A stretch of 60,712 nt of DNA from Porogramme epimiltina (taxonomy: Eukaryota > Basidiomycota > Agaricomycetes > Polyporales > Polyporaceae): NCBI GenBank assembly GCA_900155495.1, contig FTLJ01000304.1, positions 1 through 60,712 on the forward strand. The letters run 5' to 3'. The notes under the pieces were generated by a model that had not been told where the DNA came from, did no database searches, and saw only the letters and a list, made by a program, of their open reading frames with translations. Position numbers and translations under genes: made by a program. Below are positions 12,170-24,291 of the stretch, piece by piece (position 1 is the stretch's first letter; every line of letters begins with the position of its first letter).

Positions 12170-12528
12170 TGGTGATAGTGGTAGAGTGGGTGGGGTGGTG
12201 GGTAGTGTTGAGCGGGTAGCGGGACGCGGTAGGCGAGAGATGGATGAAGGAGACGAGGGAGAGACGCGCCCGTATTTATGTAGACGCGTTGTCCTTGTTT
12301 GGCGAGACGCGTCGACGCGCTGAACCTTATTTTGTTGAACGCCATCAACCTGTCACGTGATGCGCGTGGCGCGCGGTCGCGTCTCGCCCGCGCTTGTATA
12401 AAGGCGCTCTTTCATGCTCGCCATGTACCTCCATCCACGCCCCAGTCACCCTCGTCCTTCACGCTCTTCACGCCAGCCCCCGTCAACCAACTCTATCACC
12501 CCAACCCCACCACCACCACACTAGCAAC
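12170..12528. promoter_or_regulatory. Bidirectional promoter of H2B/H2A pair 1
   Basis: Shared by the two histone genes. Two ACGCGT boxes (12284-12289 and 12307-12312) match the MluI cell-cycle box bound by MBF in yeasts at G1/S. A 17-mer, TGTTTGGCGAGACGCGT (12296-12312), and TGTCACGTG (12351-12359) recur in the other histone promoter. TATAAA at 12397-12402 serves H2A; a TATA-like ATAAATA on the minus strand at about 12271-12280 may serve H2B. The cell-cycle role is inferred from the motif, not shown. Confidence 0.7.
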
Positions 12529-13103
<575 letters not shown>

Positions 13104-13467
13104 ATGTGTTTTGTATCCGTTACTGTTGTATTATTTATGTACTATTTTCTTATTTCTCTATAATCCGATTCCCTGGATGCCTCCCAGCAGACGCAGTGAG
13201 CTTGCGTAATTTTGAGGTGTCGCAGCACGCCGACTCTTGGCGCCTTCGAGTTGGACGTAGTGCGCAGCGTTTTGGACGCTCAATTACGGGCGTAACGTTA
13301 TCCGTCTCGGTTAGCGTCGGTTAGCAAATTAGAGCGCCAAATTGATAATAATTGATGCACGTCTGCGGCCTCACAGCACCCCGCATCGCCGCACTCCTTC
13401 GCCATCCCTGCCTCGTCCTGCGTTCGTCTTCGACCCCCACGCTCCTTGTACGCTCGTGCCAGCACAT
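13104..13467. other. Region between H2A copy 1 and the UBE3D-like gene
   Basis: Holds the H2A 3' UTR and the promoter of the next gene. It is AT-richer around 13110-13170 and 13320-13350. No separate gene was seen. Confidence 0.6.
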
Positions 13468-16400
13468 ATGGCGACCCTCACCCGCATACGACCAACTTTC
13501 CAGGTTGAGGAAGCTGAACCAGAACCGCGCCGCCCTATACATCTTGACATTCCAACACCATTTCCCCACTTGCCTCAACTCGCCGCCCAACGCTCGGACC
13601 ACTCATCAGAAACAAATGGATTAAGCTCAAGAACAACGCCCGTGAACTTCGAGGCGGAAGGCGGTCGACGTAATGGCTTGGATGTAGAAGGCCCGGGTGT
13701 GGTGGCAGAGGTCACGGTTTCGCGGGTAGAGGAGAGCACAGACTCTGTGAGTCGACCTAGTCTTTCACACTCACTGTGTTTAGTTTTCGTCGCCCTTTCA
13801 TATCACTTCACTCTTTTCACTATGCTCCCTTGTCCTTCGCCATACACACGGCTTCCCATGACATCATACGCCCAATGATGGTCTCCTGTTGTAGTATCCA
13901 AGTGCGTTTTCCGCCAGGCGTGGTTGGTCTAATGTCCCTGGTTCGAGGAGTGTCACAACCTCAGATTCGGCGCACCGTCTCTTTCAACCATTGCTTTTGG
14001 AGGAGACTTAGAGCTCTATATTGGCGGCGTAACTGACTAAGTACACAGGACGAGCTCACGTTGTCAATCATCAACGTTCAAAAGTCATGTTTAACGACAT
14101 TGAACGACCTCTTGTCTACTACGTCGAATTGGAGACCTATACTACCAGACCGTCGACATTCCATGCCTTCACCCCGGACTCCCAACACCCTTGTCTCTCC
14201 CTCTCTCCAAGCGTCCTCGTCTACCGCATCTTCCTCCACGTCCATCAACACACCGCTCCAAACCCTAGTCCTCAATCTTCGCTCACAAGAGGAGGAAAAT
14301 ATGACAGAGTGTGCCGACCTCTCGGACGAGACCTCTCTCATCCGCGAGATGCAGACCCGCGTGGACCACCTCGCCACTTCTCGTCTCCCACCCCACGATG
14401 GAGCGATCGCACGCGCTCTCGTTTCACTCGTTGCTCAGTTCAATCGCCTTGCAGAACTCAACCCCTCACCGGCTCGGAGCACGACGCTGCCTCGAACAAT
14501 GTCCTGGAGCACAAACCCCGCCGAAACCGCGCCCCCATCAAACTCTGACTCTCTTGCTCGCCTCCAACGCCAGCTCACCGACCTCCAACTAGAGCGCGAC
14601 GCGCGGAGTTCGGACGACGGGCACTCGATGCGTCCACCCGTTCAAGTCGTTGAGACGGCTCTCCTCTGGGCCCGCGTCGACCAAGACTTCGACCGGATTT
14701 TGGACCTTTGTTCGAGACAACCATCTCTCGTTCTGGAAGAGGAAGATGCCACTTCGGTCTTCGACCACCTACCGCCAGAATACGATGTTGGCGAATACCG
14801 CGATCCGTTCGCATCCGACGCGGACCTTCCGATGTACGAGGCAGGGGGGTACGAGGGCCACCTGGAGAAGGGCGAGGCGTCGAAGGTGCGCGAGCCGGTG
14901 TCTGCGTCAGCAATGGGTGGGATGAGCGAGAAGATGCGGATGGACCTCGAGGCAGTCGCGCTCGCGATCGACAGGCTGCATGCTGTTGCACCCCAGCTGC
15001 ACGACCAGCGAGTGGAGTTGAAGAAGAGCAAGCGAGAACAGATGGAGCGGGCGCGTCTTGCAGTGCCGAACCGTGACAAGGAGCGGGACAGCGGGAAGGT
15101 GAAGCTGAGGGCAGGGAAAGAGCGCGAGAGGGATGAGGTCGAGTTGGACAATATGCTCAACCTCATTGGCAAGGCGTCGGAGCGTAAGCTGGTCGATCAA
15201 TCCGTCGTCCTCGACGGCGGGATGCAAGCGCGACTTGAACAGGCGCGACAGCGAGATAGGGAAAAGGTGCGTCTTCTGTCGTTCAGAGAATCATGCCACA
15301 TTTTGACGTGATCGGCGATACAGCGAGAAGCGTTTGTAACGCGTCTAGCAAAACATTCAGATGCGGGGCGACTACATACCCAAGAGGCAGTCCATGCGGG
15401 GCGCCGAGTTAGGGATCCCGAGGCTATGCTCAGTTTACCCGAGTTCATTCGCGAAGGCGTGCCCGAAGGTGTGCAGTTGAAGATGCAGATGGAGGACCCC
15501 AGAGCGCTGCTCTCTCTTCCCGAGTTCGTACGGGAGCCTATCCCGGAGGAGTCCGTGTCGCAACCACGAACGCCCGTTAGTACTGTGTCCCGAAAGAAGT
15601 CATTCAAGGGGCTACGAAGCCGAAGCCTCTCCGCGCCTCCTCTCGCGTGGTTGCTGCCTTCTCCCCGCTCATCTTCCCCCGGCACTTCCGACGAGAAGGA
15701 GAAGGATGTGAAGAGGTCGAAGAGGCTTAGTAGGACAAAACGGCCTGGGTCATCTAGCGGTATCGCGTCACCGGTGACCTTCCAAGGTATGTCCTGCGGG
15801 CATCCTTTACCGCAGCCACACGATTGACGTCGTTGATACGACTAGCTGGTCTCGACGTGCATTATGTCGCCGAATTCCACGAGACGCTGCAGCATGTCCT
15901 CGTCTTCTTGAATGTCCAAGGTATCACCCCAGGCGCCAACCTCGAAGCCGAAGTTGTCCCCACCTCCGACACTTCCGCCGACGACCGCAGCCGGCTGATG
16001 CTCAAGTGCGGCGCGTCGACTTCTCCCGTCCTTGCCCTCCCCGCACCAGTTCCTCCAGGTGTGAAGGAGGTTAGGGTCATTGGACAATACTACGAGATCA
16101 AGCTCCCCGCACCCAATGTTCCATCATCACCCTCCCTCGCGCTCGACTCCCCGCCAGCGTTGCTCGACGCGACTCAGCTCACCGCGCTCGCGCCGACGAG
16201 CTTCGTGTGCGCGTCGTGCTCCCTGCCGCTCGTGCAGGGCGCGCGGTTACGCGAGTTCCGTGACTTGCCGTCGGAACACTGGGCCGAGCTCGTCGATGCG
16301 TGGATGTGTCACGCAGATCAGCGGCTGCACGAGCACGTCCGCGCGCACTCGGCGCAGGGCTTCTGGCCGCGGGAGGGCGATGCGCTCGTCGGCGGGAGCT

Positions 16401-17587
16401 ACGTGCTTTTCGAGGAGTCCGCAGTCGTGCAGAGCAACTTCTGGCCCATGGAGGATGGAGACCACAAGGTGAGTGCTAGTTCCGAAGCTTTGTGGGTTGC
16501 GAGGAAGTAGTCTGGCTACGGGTGAAAAGAAGGCCGTCGCTGGCATCCTACCGGCGGCTGTTAGCTTCCCTGCCTCACGCGCGCAGATGTATGCTGCTCG
16601 GAGCCCCCGTCGGTTCTGGGCGTGTGCACTGTGTAGCTGCGGTGGGTGAGGCTGCGGCAGAACCAAGTGTTCTTCGGCTGATACAAAGCACCCGACATTG
16701 ATGGGGAACCGGTTTCTTGCTTAACAACTCTCGTGTGCCGAGAACACCGTCGCGGGAGCTACATGCGAGCGCACATCTATTTGGAATTTCATTTTCTCAG
16801 GCGTCTTTGCTGTGTGCTGTGGTTACGGGGGAGTGCTGACATTTTTGCGCTCTCGCAGGACGACGGATGGAGCCGGACGCGGTGTCTGTGCGGCGCAATT
16901 ATAGGACGCTGTCAGGAGCGACCTCAGGCGCCTGGTTCTGAGGGCCGCGCGCCGATGGTTTATCGCTTCGCGAAGTATGCAGTGAGGCCGATGACTGCTA
17001 ATTCTGAGTACGTAGCACGATGTGCTCTCCTAATGCGTTCCCAGCTCACGTCAACCCTAGACCGTCACGGGTGCCACTCTCCGCATTCATCGCAGAAGAC
17101 ATGAATGAATTCGTCCACGCTCATGCGACGTATCGTTTCGTCATCTTTGATGAGGAGGAAGAACGGCCTCGCATCCTGGTGTGTTTTTACTCGCCGGTAT
17201 CCTTGCCGAACACTCTGACACAGGACTCTAGGTCTGGCTATTCAAGCCCTCCATGCGGCTGTCGTACACGGCCCCAACTCAGTACGCCATTCCGAAGAGT
17301 GGGTCAATACGCGCTGCCAAGGTGTTGTTCAAGACCCTCGACGCTGCCTCCGCGTATTCAGATCTGGATAGGTGAGCGCTGTCACCTCAATAATATCACT
17401 ATGATCGCTGATTAGTTGGCCTAGTCTGTTGAAGCGCTACCCCGGCTTCCCCCAGGCAGAACATCTGCGTTACCCCCGCATTATCTGTCGCAGGATTGGT
17501 GCTCTGCTCAAGGAGAGCAACACGGCGTACCCCGAGAACATGCGTACGATGACGGGCTTGGACGTGGGCTGGCTGCAGCGCGCGTGA
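13468..17587 (+). CDS. UBE3D-type E2-binding/HECT-like ubiquitin ligase with long N-terminal extension
   Basis: Eight exons (13468-13746, 14049-15266, 15324-15786, 15846-16468, 16859-17007, 17061-17178, 17232-17371, 17425-17587) sum to a perfect frame of 1050 residues. The C-terminal third, from about residue 655, matches the family of human UBE3D: AEFHETLQ start, FVCASCSLPL (Cys 775/778), FRDLPSEHWAELVDAW, then RCLCGAIIG (Cys 870/872), YRFAKYAVRP and a final LDVGWLQ. That family binds E2 ubiquitin-conjugating enzymes. The first 650 residues are Ser/Pro-rich, with predicted helical, charged coiled-coil stretches (around VELKKSKREQMERARL and ERERDEVELDNMLNL), and carry a short internal repeat. 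The join at 15786/15846 keeps frame, but two neighbouring genes remain possible. The 302-nt intron 1 and 390-nt intron 4 could hide small exons. Confidence 0.72.
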
Positions 17588-18942
17588 TTTAAGCTATTAT
17601 CGCGTGTTCTCCGATATTCTCCCCCCTCATCCATTCAGGCTCCGTCGGACTCCCTCTGCATTGTTTTGCTTGGCATCTCATCACAGCTTGTACCCCCATT
17701 GCATATACTGTGCTCTTCGTGTCTATACCTAGTAGATTATGCCGCCGACCGGTTTCGGTAGCCCCCCGCTACGCCTACGTAGATCGTATTGTCCTGTTTA
17801 GCATACTTTCTTGTGTGTCTGTGGCATAGTGTTTGTCCCTGTCTCTGCACATTGTGGGGTATGGCGATGTGGAACTTTGAATACTATTTGGTGGTGCCTT
17901 TGCTGCCCCACCCTACTATATCTAAGGCGACATCGTAATTGTCACATTTCCGCGCTCTCGGACGAGTTCCCTTTCTCTTAATGGTCTGATGAGTTCGACC
18001 GGCAACCCGTTCTGGGCGGCGGAGGCATCCCAGCGTTTCCGAGGTGCGCGGGTTAGTATCCCGATATTCTCGGGAAAGGCTGATAGCGTTGATATCCCGC
18101 GGCGATGCTTGGCACAGGACGCGTGCGAACATGTTCGAGTTTTGTGATCGAAAGAATCGGGCGCTTATGACGAGCCGCGAGCCTGACTTGACCCAGCGAC
18201 TCAGGCTACCACTCTCCGTCAGCCATGTACACGATCGCTTGGAAACGAATGCGGCCGGGAATGCAGCCAGCAAGTAGACTGTCATGATGAGTGGATTGGT
18301 GTACGTAGTTCGACCACTCCTCCAATCTGCCCTTCAAACCGTCTGATGAGATGTGCCGTACTACCCCAGCGTTTTCCGACCGCGTTGTCGTCAACGGTAC
18401 CTCTCGTCATACGCTTCGCGTACCAACATCTCGCTTGTACATGCTCTTCCTAAGCAGCATGCACCTCGCCCGATTCAAGGGACACGAGAAATACCAGCGC
18501 GAGCGGCATCGAGAAGGAAATTGTACGTCCCCCTCTCCCAAAGTTCGGGCCGCCTTTCGTTTACGGATGGGGAACTTGTCATGAGTTTATCCTCATGCAG
18601 TAACCCGCGCACACGCGGCGTGATGCTGGACAGATTGTTCTAAATAAGTAAGCCGTGAGATCTTGAGACCTTGACTTCCAGACGGGAGGGGCTCGTGATC
18701 CCCGCCTCGCGTCCCTGCCCGGCAGAGTGGATCTCCGCGAATGCTTCGCGTATTCGATCTGTGCGACCGTCCGGGCGTCACGCAGAAATGTCAGTTCCTA
18801 TTAGCAGCCTGCGGGTCTGGAGCGTGTATATCAATACTGCCACCGCGCCGCTCTCACCTCGCCATCCAATCTACCCCTCGCTATCTCTAACGCTCTCTCT
18901 CCTTCTCTATAGCTGTGCTAACAGAGTCTCTCGACGAGAGCC
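17588..18942. other. Intergenic region upstream of P450 gene 1
   Basis: About 1.35 kb between the UBE3D-like gene and P450 1, both on the plus strand. Small frames on both strands show no domain. A TATATC-like site near 18827 precedes the P450 start by about 115 bases. Nothing else was recognised. Confidence 0.55.
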
Positions 18943-21466
18943 ATGCTCAGTACATTCGCACAGGCGACTCTAGTATGCGGCGGAGTCTGGCTGTTCTGGA
19001 AGCTTGTGCGGCGGTTTGTCGTGAAGACCACCCTTGATAACCTTCCAGGACCTGAGAGCCCGTCGTTCTCGTACGGTGCGTGCCAAGTATTTACATATTC
19101 TGGTCCTCACTCACGAATGACTCTGCAGGAAACCTCAAACAGATCTATAACAAACAGGGATGGGATTTTCACCGCGAGTTGGGCGAGAAATATGGTCCGG
19201 TCAGCAGACTCCATGGCAAATTCGGTGTACGTCCTATGACCATACTTTATAACCGGGTCTGCTTACAAGTTGATTTGATTAGCAAAAGATATTGTACGTG
19301 TATGACCCGAAGGCTATGCACACCATTGCAGTCAAGGAGCAATACATCTACGACGAGGCGCAGTGGTTCTTGAGGTATGATTAGATTTCCAATGACAACC
19401 TAAATAATTCCGACCGACGTTACCAGGATTAATCACTACACCGTTGGTCCTGGTCTATTGGCGACAACTGGTAAGTTTCTTAGTGAGGTTGTATGCGTGT
19501 TCAAAAACTCATATGTGGCTTCGTAGGCGACCAGCACCGCCGCCAGCGCAAGTTGCTCAACCCTGCTTTCAACATCAACCACATGCGGGAGATGACACCT
19601 ATATTCTACGAGACTACCCATAAGGTATACTTCACAACACCAGCTCATGTGCTCGAGTATGTCGCTGAAACGCGCTTTAGCTTGGTTTGGCTCTGCAGAA
19701 GATCGTTGCGGCAAAGGAAGGTTCCGCAGAAATTAACCTCGTCAACTGGATGGGACGTACTGCGTTGGAGCTCATGGGTCAGGCTGGGCTTGGATACTCG
19801 TTCGACCCCCTTACTGAGGAACGTAGCGACACCTTCGGAAATGCCCTCAAGTCATTCATGTGAGTTACTACCAAATGCCCTGATTAGTGCATCTACTTCG
19901 TCGCGCTTCGACTCACACGTGTCCGAAGTCCAGCGCTCTTCTCCGTTGGCCCGCTCGTCCAATTCTTCCACTATTTCGAAGCCGCAGTGCCTCGCCCATG
20001 GCGCCGTGCTCTGATGGACCATGTTCCACATGCAGGCGTTCAGAAGTTGCTCTCTATTGTGGATACCATGCACCAGAGCTCTCTGCGTATCTACCGCGAG
20101 AAGAAGGCGGCGATCGAGCGTGGTGACGCTGGGGTTAAGGAGCAACTGAACGAAGGAAAGGACCTCATGAGCATTCTCCGCAAGTCTTTCACCCCTCTTT
20201 TCGGATGCTATTCGTGTCTGACCACCTCCGATCTCTTCGTACAGTGCGTGCGAACATGGCGGCGGATGTCAATGATCGCCTTCCGGAAGACGAACTGATC
20301 GGGCAGATGTCGTACGTGAACCTTCGCTACTCCGCGGACGTGCGGTCTTGACTGATATGTCGGAACGCCCATCCCGGCCACCTTTGACACCTAGAACCTT
20401 GACCATCGCGGCGATGGACACGACTTCCAACGCCCTCTCGCTCACTCTCCATCTCCTCGCCGAGCACCCTGTCGAGCAGGAGAAACTCAGACAAGAGCTC
20501 CTGGAAGCGCAGAATGGCGGCAAAGACATCAGCTACGACGATCTCGTTTCGCTGCCTTACCTCGATGCGGTCTGCCGCGAGACCCTCCGTCTGTGAGTTT
20601 ACCACACTTTCTGGCGCCCCGATCAGTTTTCCGCGTCTAGGGGCCTAGCCCCCTGGACAACGTTCACGTTCGGATGCTGCCAAAGTATAGGGTTTGTCAC
20701 TAATTAAACTCTCGATAACCTTCAGCCGCGCTCCCGCCCCCCTACGGTTCAGAGAGTGAGTCCCGCGGCTCTTCGCCACCCCCGCGGGGTTCTTGTATAG
20801 GATTGGCGTGGCTGATGCCTTCGTGATCTGGGGTGTAGGACCCGCGAGGACGTCGTCCTCCCCCTGTCCGAGCCAGTGCGTGGGCGCGACGGGACGCTCA
20901 TCACGGAGATCCCGCTTCCGAAGGACACGTCTGTCTTCATCGGCGTGATGTCGTCCAACACGAACAAGGCGCTCTGGGGAGACGACGCGTACGAGTGGAA
21001 GCCTGAGCGCTGGCTCGCGCCCCTCCCCGATGCTGTGCTCGATGCGAAGATCCCCGGAGTATACTCGAACTTGTGCGTACCAAATCGCGTTCACCGCCTT
21101 TCTGTGAACCTTTTATTCTGACGCGCGTCATACGTAGGATGACGTTCTGGGGTGGCGGACGTGCCTGCATGTACGTTCTACGTGACATTGCGGCGACCGT
21201 CCTAAAGTTACTGACCTCCACTTATCCTCAGTGGTTTCAAGTTCTCGCAACTCGAAATGAGTGCGTATGCTCTGTAGGGTCACGAGCAATGTTACTAACA
21301 CAAGCCATTGCCTTCAGAGGTCGTGCTTTCAGTGCTAGTTGCACGGTTCAAATTCGAGCTCTCCGACAAGGATATCAAGTGGAACATTGCAGGCGTCGTG
21401 TACCCTACCGTTGGCTCGGATCCCTCTCCTGCACTCCCCCTCAAAGTTTCTCTCGTAAAGAATTAG
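18943..21466 (+). CDS. Cytochrome P450 monooxygenase 1
   Basis: Haem-thiolate monooxygenase, probably anchored in the ER by its N-terminal helix (residues about 5-22) and followed by a LDNLPGPESPS proline hinge. Fourteen exons sum to 538 residues. Motifs: I-helix AAMDTTS (Asp323), ExxR at 377-380 (CRETLR), PERW, and the haem loop FWGGGRACIGF with Cys479. It has an extra intron after ETTHK compared with P450 2. One intron (20180-20244) starts with GC (GCAAGT) instead of GT; the sequence and phase fit the same intron in the other two copies. The substrate cannot be told. The protein belongs with the other two P450s here as one paralogous group; the CYP number is not assigned. Confidence 0.93.
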
Positions 21467-21570
21467 AGGGGTAATTCAGTCGACTTCCTTGGTGAAAGTA
21501 GGTCTTTGAAGGGCAGAGAGAATACTTGGTTTACTAGTTACGTTACAGAACCATCGACACCACCTTATTC

Positions 21571-23457
21571 CTACGTCTCGTAACGGGGGACTATACGTGT
21601 CAGCTCGTCTAAGCACTCCTTGTACGCATTTCGAACATCGTCCTTCCATTCGTCATCATTATCGCCTTCATTATGTCCCCATTCGGGTAGATCTTCGAAT
21701 AGTTCACCTTGAGCCCACTCATCCCCCCACCTTCCCACCAGAGTGAATTGATGATTTTCGCAACCGCTCGAGATAGCCTGGAGGGCCCATCTGTGGACGC
21801 GGAAGTCGGTGTATAATCCACGACATGGTGAGATAAGGTTGAGCCGTATGTGCTCGAACTTGTCGACACCACGTCTCTCACGGGCGCGTATGATTGCGAT
21901 GAGTTGGGTGAGCAAATCGTGCATCCAGCGTGAATGAGGGACTTCGAGGGAGGGCAGGTTGATACGTCGAATATCCGCACCACCGTCATCGTTGCAAATC
22001 GTATGCGTGAGGAGGTCGTCGAGCGCGCGGGCAACGTCCCAGTAATCGGTCTTGAGGGTAAACGAGCGCAACCGGGGATATGCAGTGAACACTTCGGTCC
22101 AGTCTGGGGCCGGCCACTCGAGTACCGTGGTCGGAAAGGGGAGGATGTGCAGGGATTCCACTACATTCCCAGCAAACGAGCGGCCGAGTGTGGAAATCAT
22201 CTCTGGAGCTACGTTGTGACATAGTGGTCGAGTCATCTCGATGACAAACCGGCCATCGTAGCGGGGTTTGTGATAGTTGTGTGTTTCAATCTGGTAGCGC
22301 TCTATGTTCTCATAATCTTCGACCGAGTCCGTGATGAAGAAATAGGGGTTGGCGATTTCAAGGTTGGACATCGTGCCAATATACATACGCGTAAGACGGT
22401 CAACGATGTGCTCACGAACTCCGGGAGGTATCAGGTCAATGATGGAATCTGCGACAGATAGAGTGCGGGAGCGAGACCCCGTGTAGAGGTGGAAGTTGAC
22501 CGGTGAAAAGGGACGGAGACCACGGAGGAACGGAGAGGCGAAGGAAAGTGGTGCCCGGATATTAATGTGCTTGAGGTAAGGCAATTCGACGTGAGGGTGT
22601 TCAGTGATTGTAGTCGATGATGGCGGGATACCATGATGCACTTTCCCAAGAGCAGAGTATGTGGGCTTTGGTTTTGTGATGGTTATTGAGACCAAAGATG
22701 TGGATGCTTGAACCACGGCAAGAACATCGAAAGCAAGCTGGGGTGCAGCGTCGTGTGTAATCTCTAGGATGAGGACCAACGTCGAGAGACGCCAGAACAA
22801 TGACGGATTTGGCAGGCTAACTCCAAAGGCTACTAGATGACGTAGACGTGGTTGTCGTGTTTTCGAGAGGTCGAAATTGCAAGGATCATACGAGGAAGGT
22901 GGTACTCGATATGATGTCGGAAATAAGCGGGGCCTCTCTCCCCATTTCGGGACAATTTCCATGCGCTCGAGAGAGGGTAGTTGAGTTTGAAAAATGGGTT
23001 TCAGCGCGTGTAGATTAGGGAAAATGAACGATTCTGGCGTCTTGATCGACCGGATACGCCCAGAATGGGCCAGGAGGAGGGGCAGGGCAGCAGTGTTGAC
23101 TTTGTCGTATTTTGAGCCATCGAAGATGACGTCGATTGTGCATCCTAGGGATTTTTCGAGACGGTAATTGAGAGACTCGAGATTTCGTGTCACAAAGATG
23201 GTCCTCCAAAGGTGAGGCGTATTAATCCCGACATTGCGCCAGTGACGGCAGACGAGCATTAGTCGAGCCCATCCCGTTCGACTGTTTGGGGAGCAATGGC
23301 TGCCGCAGGATTTCCACGAACAGCCAACAGGCCTCCACTCATGCTCGGTCCTATGGGGTCCAACTAGACGAAAGAACTCGACTAGAAGTTCTACGGGGAG
23401 CCGATTCACTGGGGGATGGGGGTAATGCCTTCTGGAGTTGACATTGGCGGTATGCAA
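21571..23457 (-). CDS. F-box-like protein 1 (aligned start codon is TTG)
   Basis: Single-exon protein of 628 codons. It opens with an F-box-like motif (VNRLPVELLVEFFRLVG), then WARLMLVCRHWRNVGINTPHLW, followed by a leucine-rich, unrepetitive region. F-box proteins recruit substrates to SCF ubiquitin ligases through Skp1. It is paralogous to the two F-box genes at 38.1 and 40.5 kb. The frame begins at TTG (23455-23457), exactly where F-box 3 has its ATG, counted back from the shared RLPVEL. No in-frame ATG precedes the F-box; the first is in RLMLVC. A TATA box lies only about 27 bases upstream. Either an upstream exon, a non-AUG start, a sequencing error or start-codon loss explains this. Its stop is only 104 bp from the P450 1 stop, which faces it. 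Confidence 0.8.
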   Translation of the reverse strand: MHTANVNSRRHYPHPPVNRLPVELLVEFFRLVGPHRTEHEWRPVGCSWKSCGSHCSPNSRTGWARLMLVCRHWRNVGINTPHLWRTIFVTRNLESLNYRLEKSLGCTIDVIFDGSKYDKVNTAALPLLLAHSGRIRSIKTPESFIFPNLHALKPIFQTQLPSLERMEIVPKWGERPRLFPTSYRVPPSSYDPCNFDLSKTRQPRLRHLVAFGVSLPNPSLFWRLSTLVLILEITHDAAPQLAFDVLAVVQASTSLVSITITKPKPTYSALGKVHHGIPPSSTTITEHPHVELPYLKHINIRAPLSFASPFLRGLRPFSPVNFHLYTGSRSRTLSVADSIIDLIPPGVREHIVDRLTRMYIGTMSNLEIANPYFFITDSVEDYENIERYQIETHNYHKPRYDGRFVIEMTRPLCHNVAPEMISTLGRSFAGNVVESLHILPFPTTVLEWPAPDWTEVFTAYPRLRSFTLKTDYWDVARALDDLLTHTICNDDGGADIRRINLPSLEVPHSRWMHDLLTQLIAIIRARERRGVDKFEHIRLNLISPCRGLYTDFRVHRWALQAISSGCENHQFTLVGRWGDEWAQGELFEDLPEWGHNEGDNDDEWKDDVRNAYKECLDELTRIVPRYET

Positions 23458-23483
23458 CGGAGTATTCAGGGGGGCCTCTCCTC

Positions 23484-23491
23484 TTATATAA
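23484..23491 (-). promoter_or_regulatory. TATA box of F-box gene 1
   Basis: TTATATAA on the minus strand. With a usual spacing of about 30 bases, transcription would start near 23455-23460, on top of the TTG that aligns with the paralogue's ATG. Confidence 0.5.
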
Positions 23492-24291
23492 CGAGAGAGT
23501 AAGTTTTACATCACCAGCCGCTCAGAAGCCAATGATTCCTCACCTGGGGGACAGTATTTTAGCTGAATCGTCGTCGTGGGGCAGCATTCTTGAACTGGGT
23601 GGTCAACACGAGTGGTCAGGATTGAGACTTATGGACGCGACGGTGGACGAGCCCTACGTATATGAGAGCAAAAACAGTGTTTATGAGCGAGTGATTATAA
23701 TATATAACGGATATTCACTTGCCTCGAACGAATATTGTGGGGGTTGATGACGGTTGGTGGAAAGAGGTGTTGTATATAGACGCCCAGTGCTGGAGTGAAT
23801 AGACTCGGCGCTTCTACTGAGCCAAAGCCTAGGCAAGCTTGCAAATTAGCAAAGACCTTTGGCATTACACCTACCCCAAGCAAAGTGTGAATGTATGTTT
23901 TCGTGGCATGTTTTCGTAGTGGTACATAAGAGTGTATAGTAGAAATTTTGGGGCAAGAGGTGGAGTAAAGCGTGAACGAGTGAAACATAAAGACGGGACG
24001 GTATGCGCGCGGGATGGTTTCTCGTGAAAATAAGAAGCTCCAACGCTCCGTCGAACAGTGAAGTTGGCCAGAACAACACCACTGTGCTATGGGGTAGACT
24101 ATGGGAAGAGAGACCGAACCTTGAGGATATCGAGACACGTCGCTCAGGGGATTATAGCGAGCGGCGTTGACATTACAGAACATGTCTCATTCATTGGGTA
24201 TCATGAAAGTCCACAATGAAAGTCCTAAAGAAACAAGAAGTCCGTTCATCAAACGCTAACCAGTATGCCCATCCTATCGCGTCGCCGGCCT
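23492..24291. other. Intergenic region between F-box 1 and secreted protein copy 1
   Basis: AT-richer than the surrounding genes. A minus-strand frame of about 160 codons (23695-24183) has no recognisable domain and no coding-like base bias, so I take it as non-coding. Confidence 0.5.

Noticed and set aside
16469..16858. Extra exon within the long intron of the UBE3D-like gene
   Set aside because: A short open stretch after a CGCGCAG acceptor exists, but joining exons 4 and 5 directly already keeps frame and the family order; only transcripts could decide.
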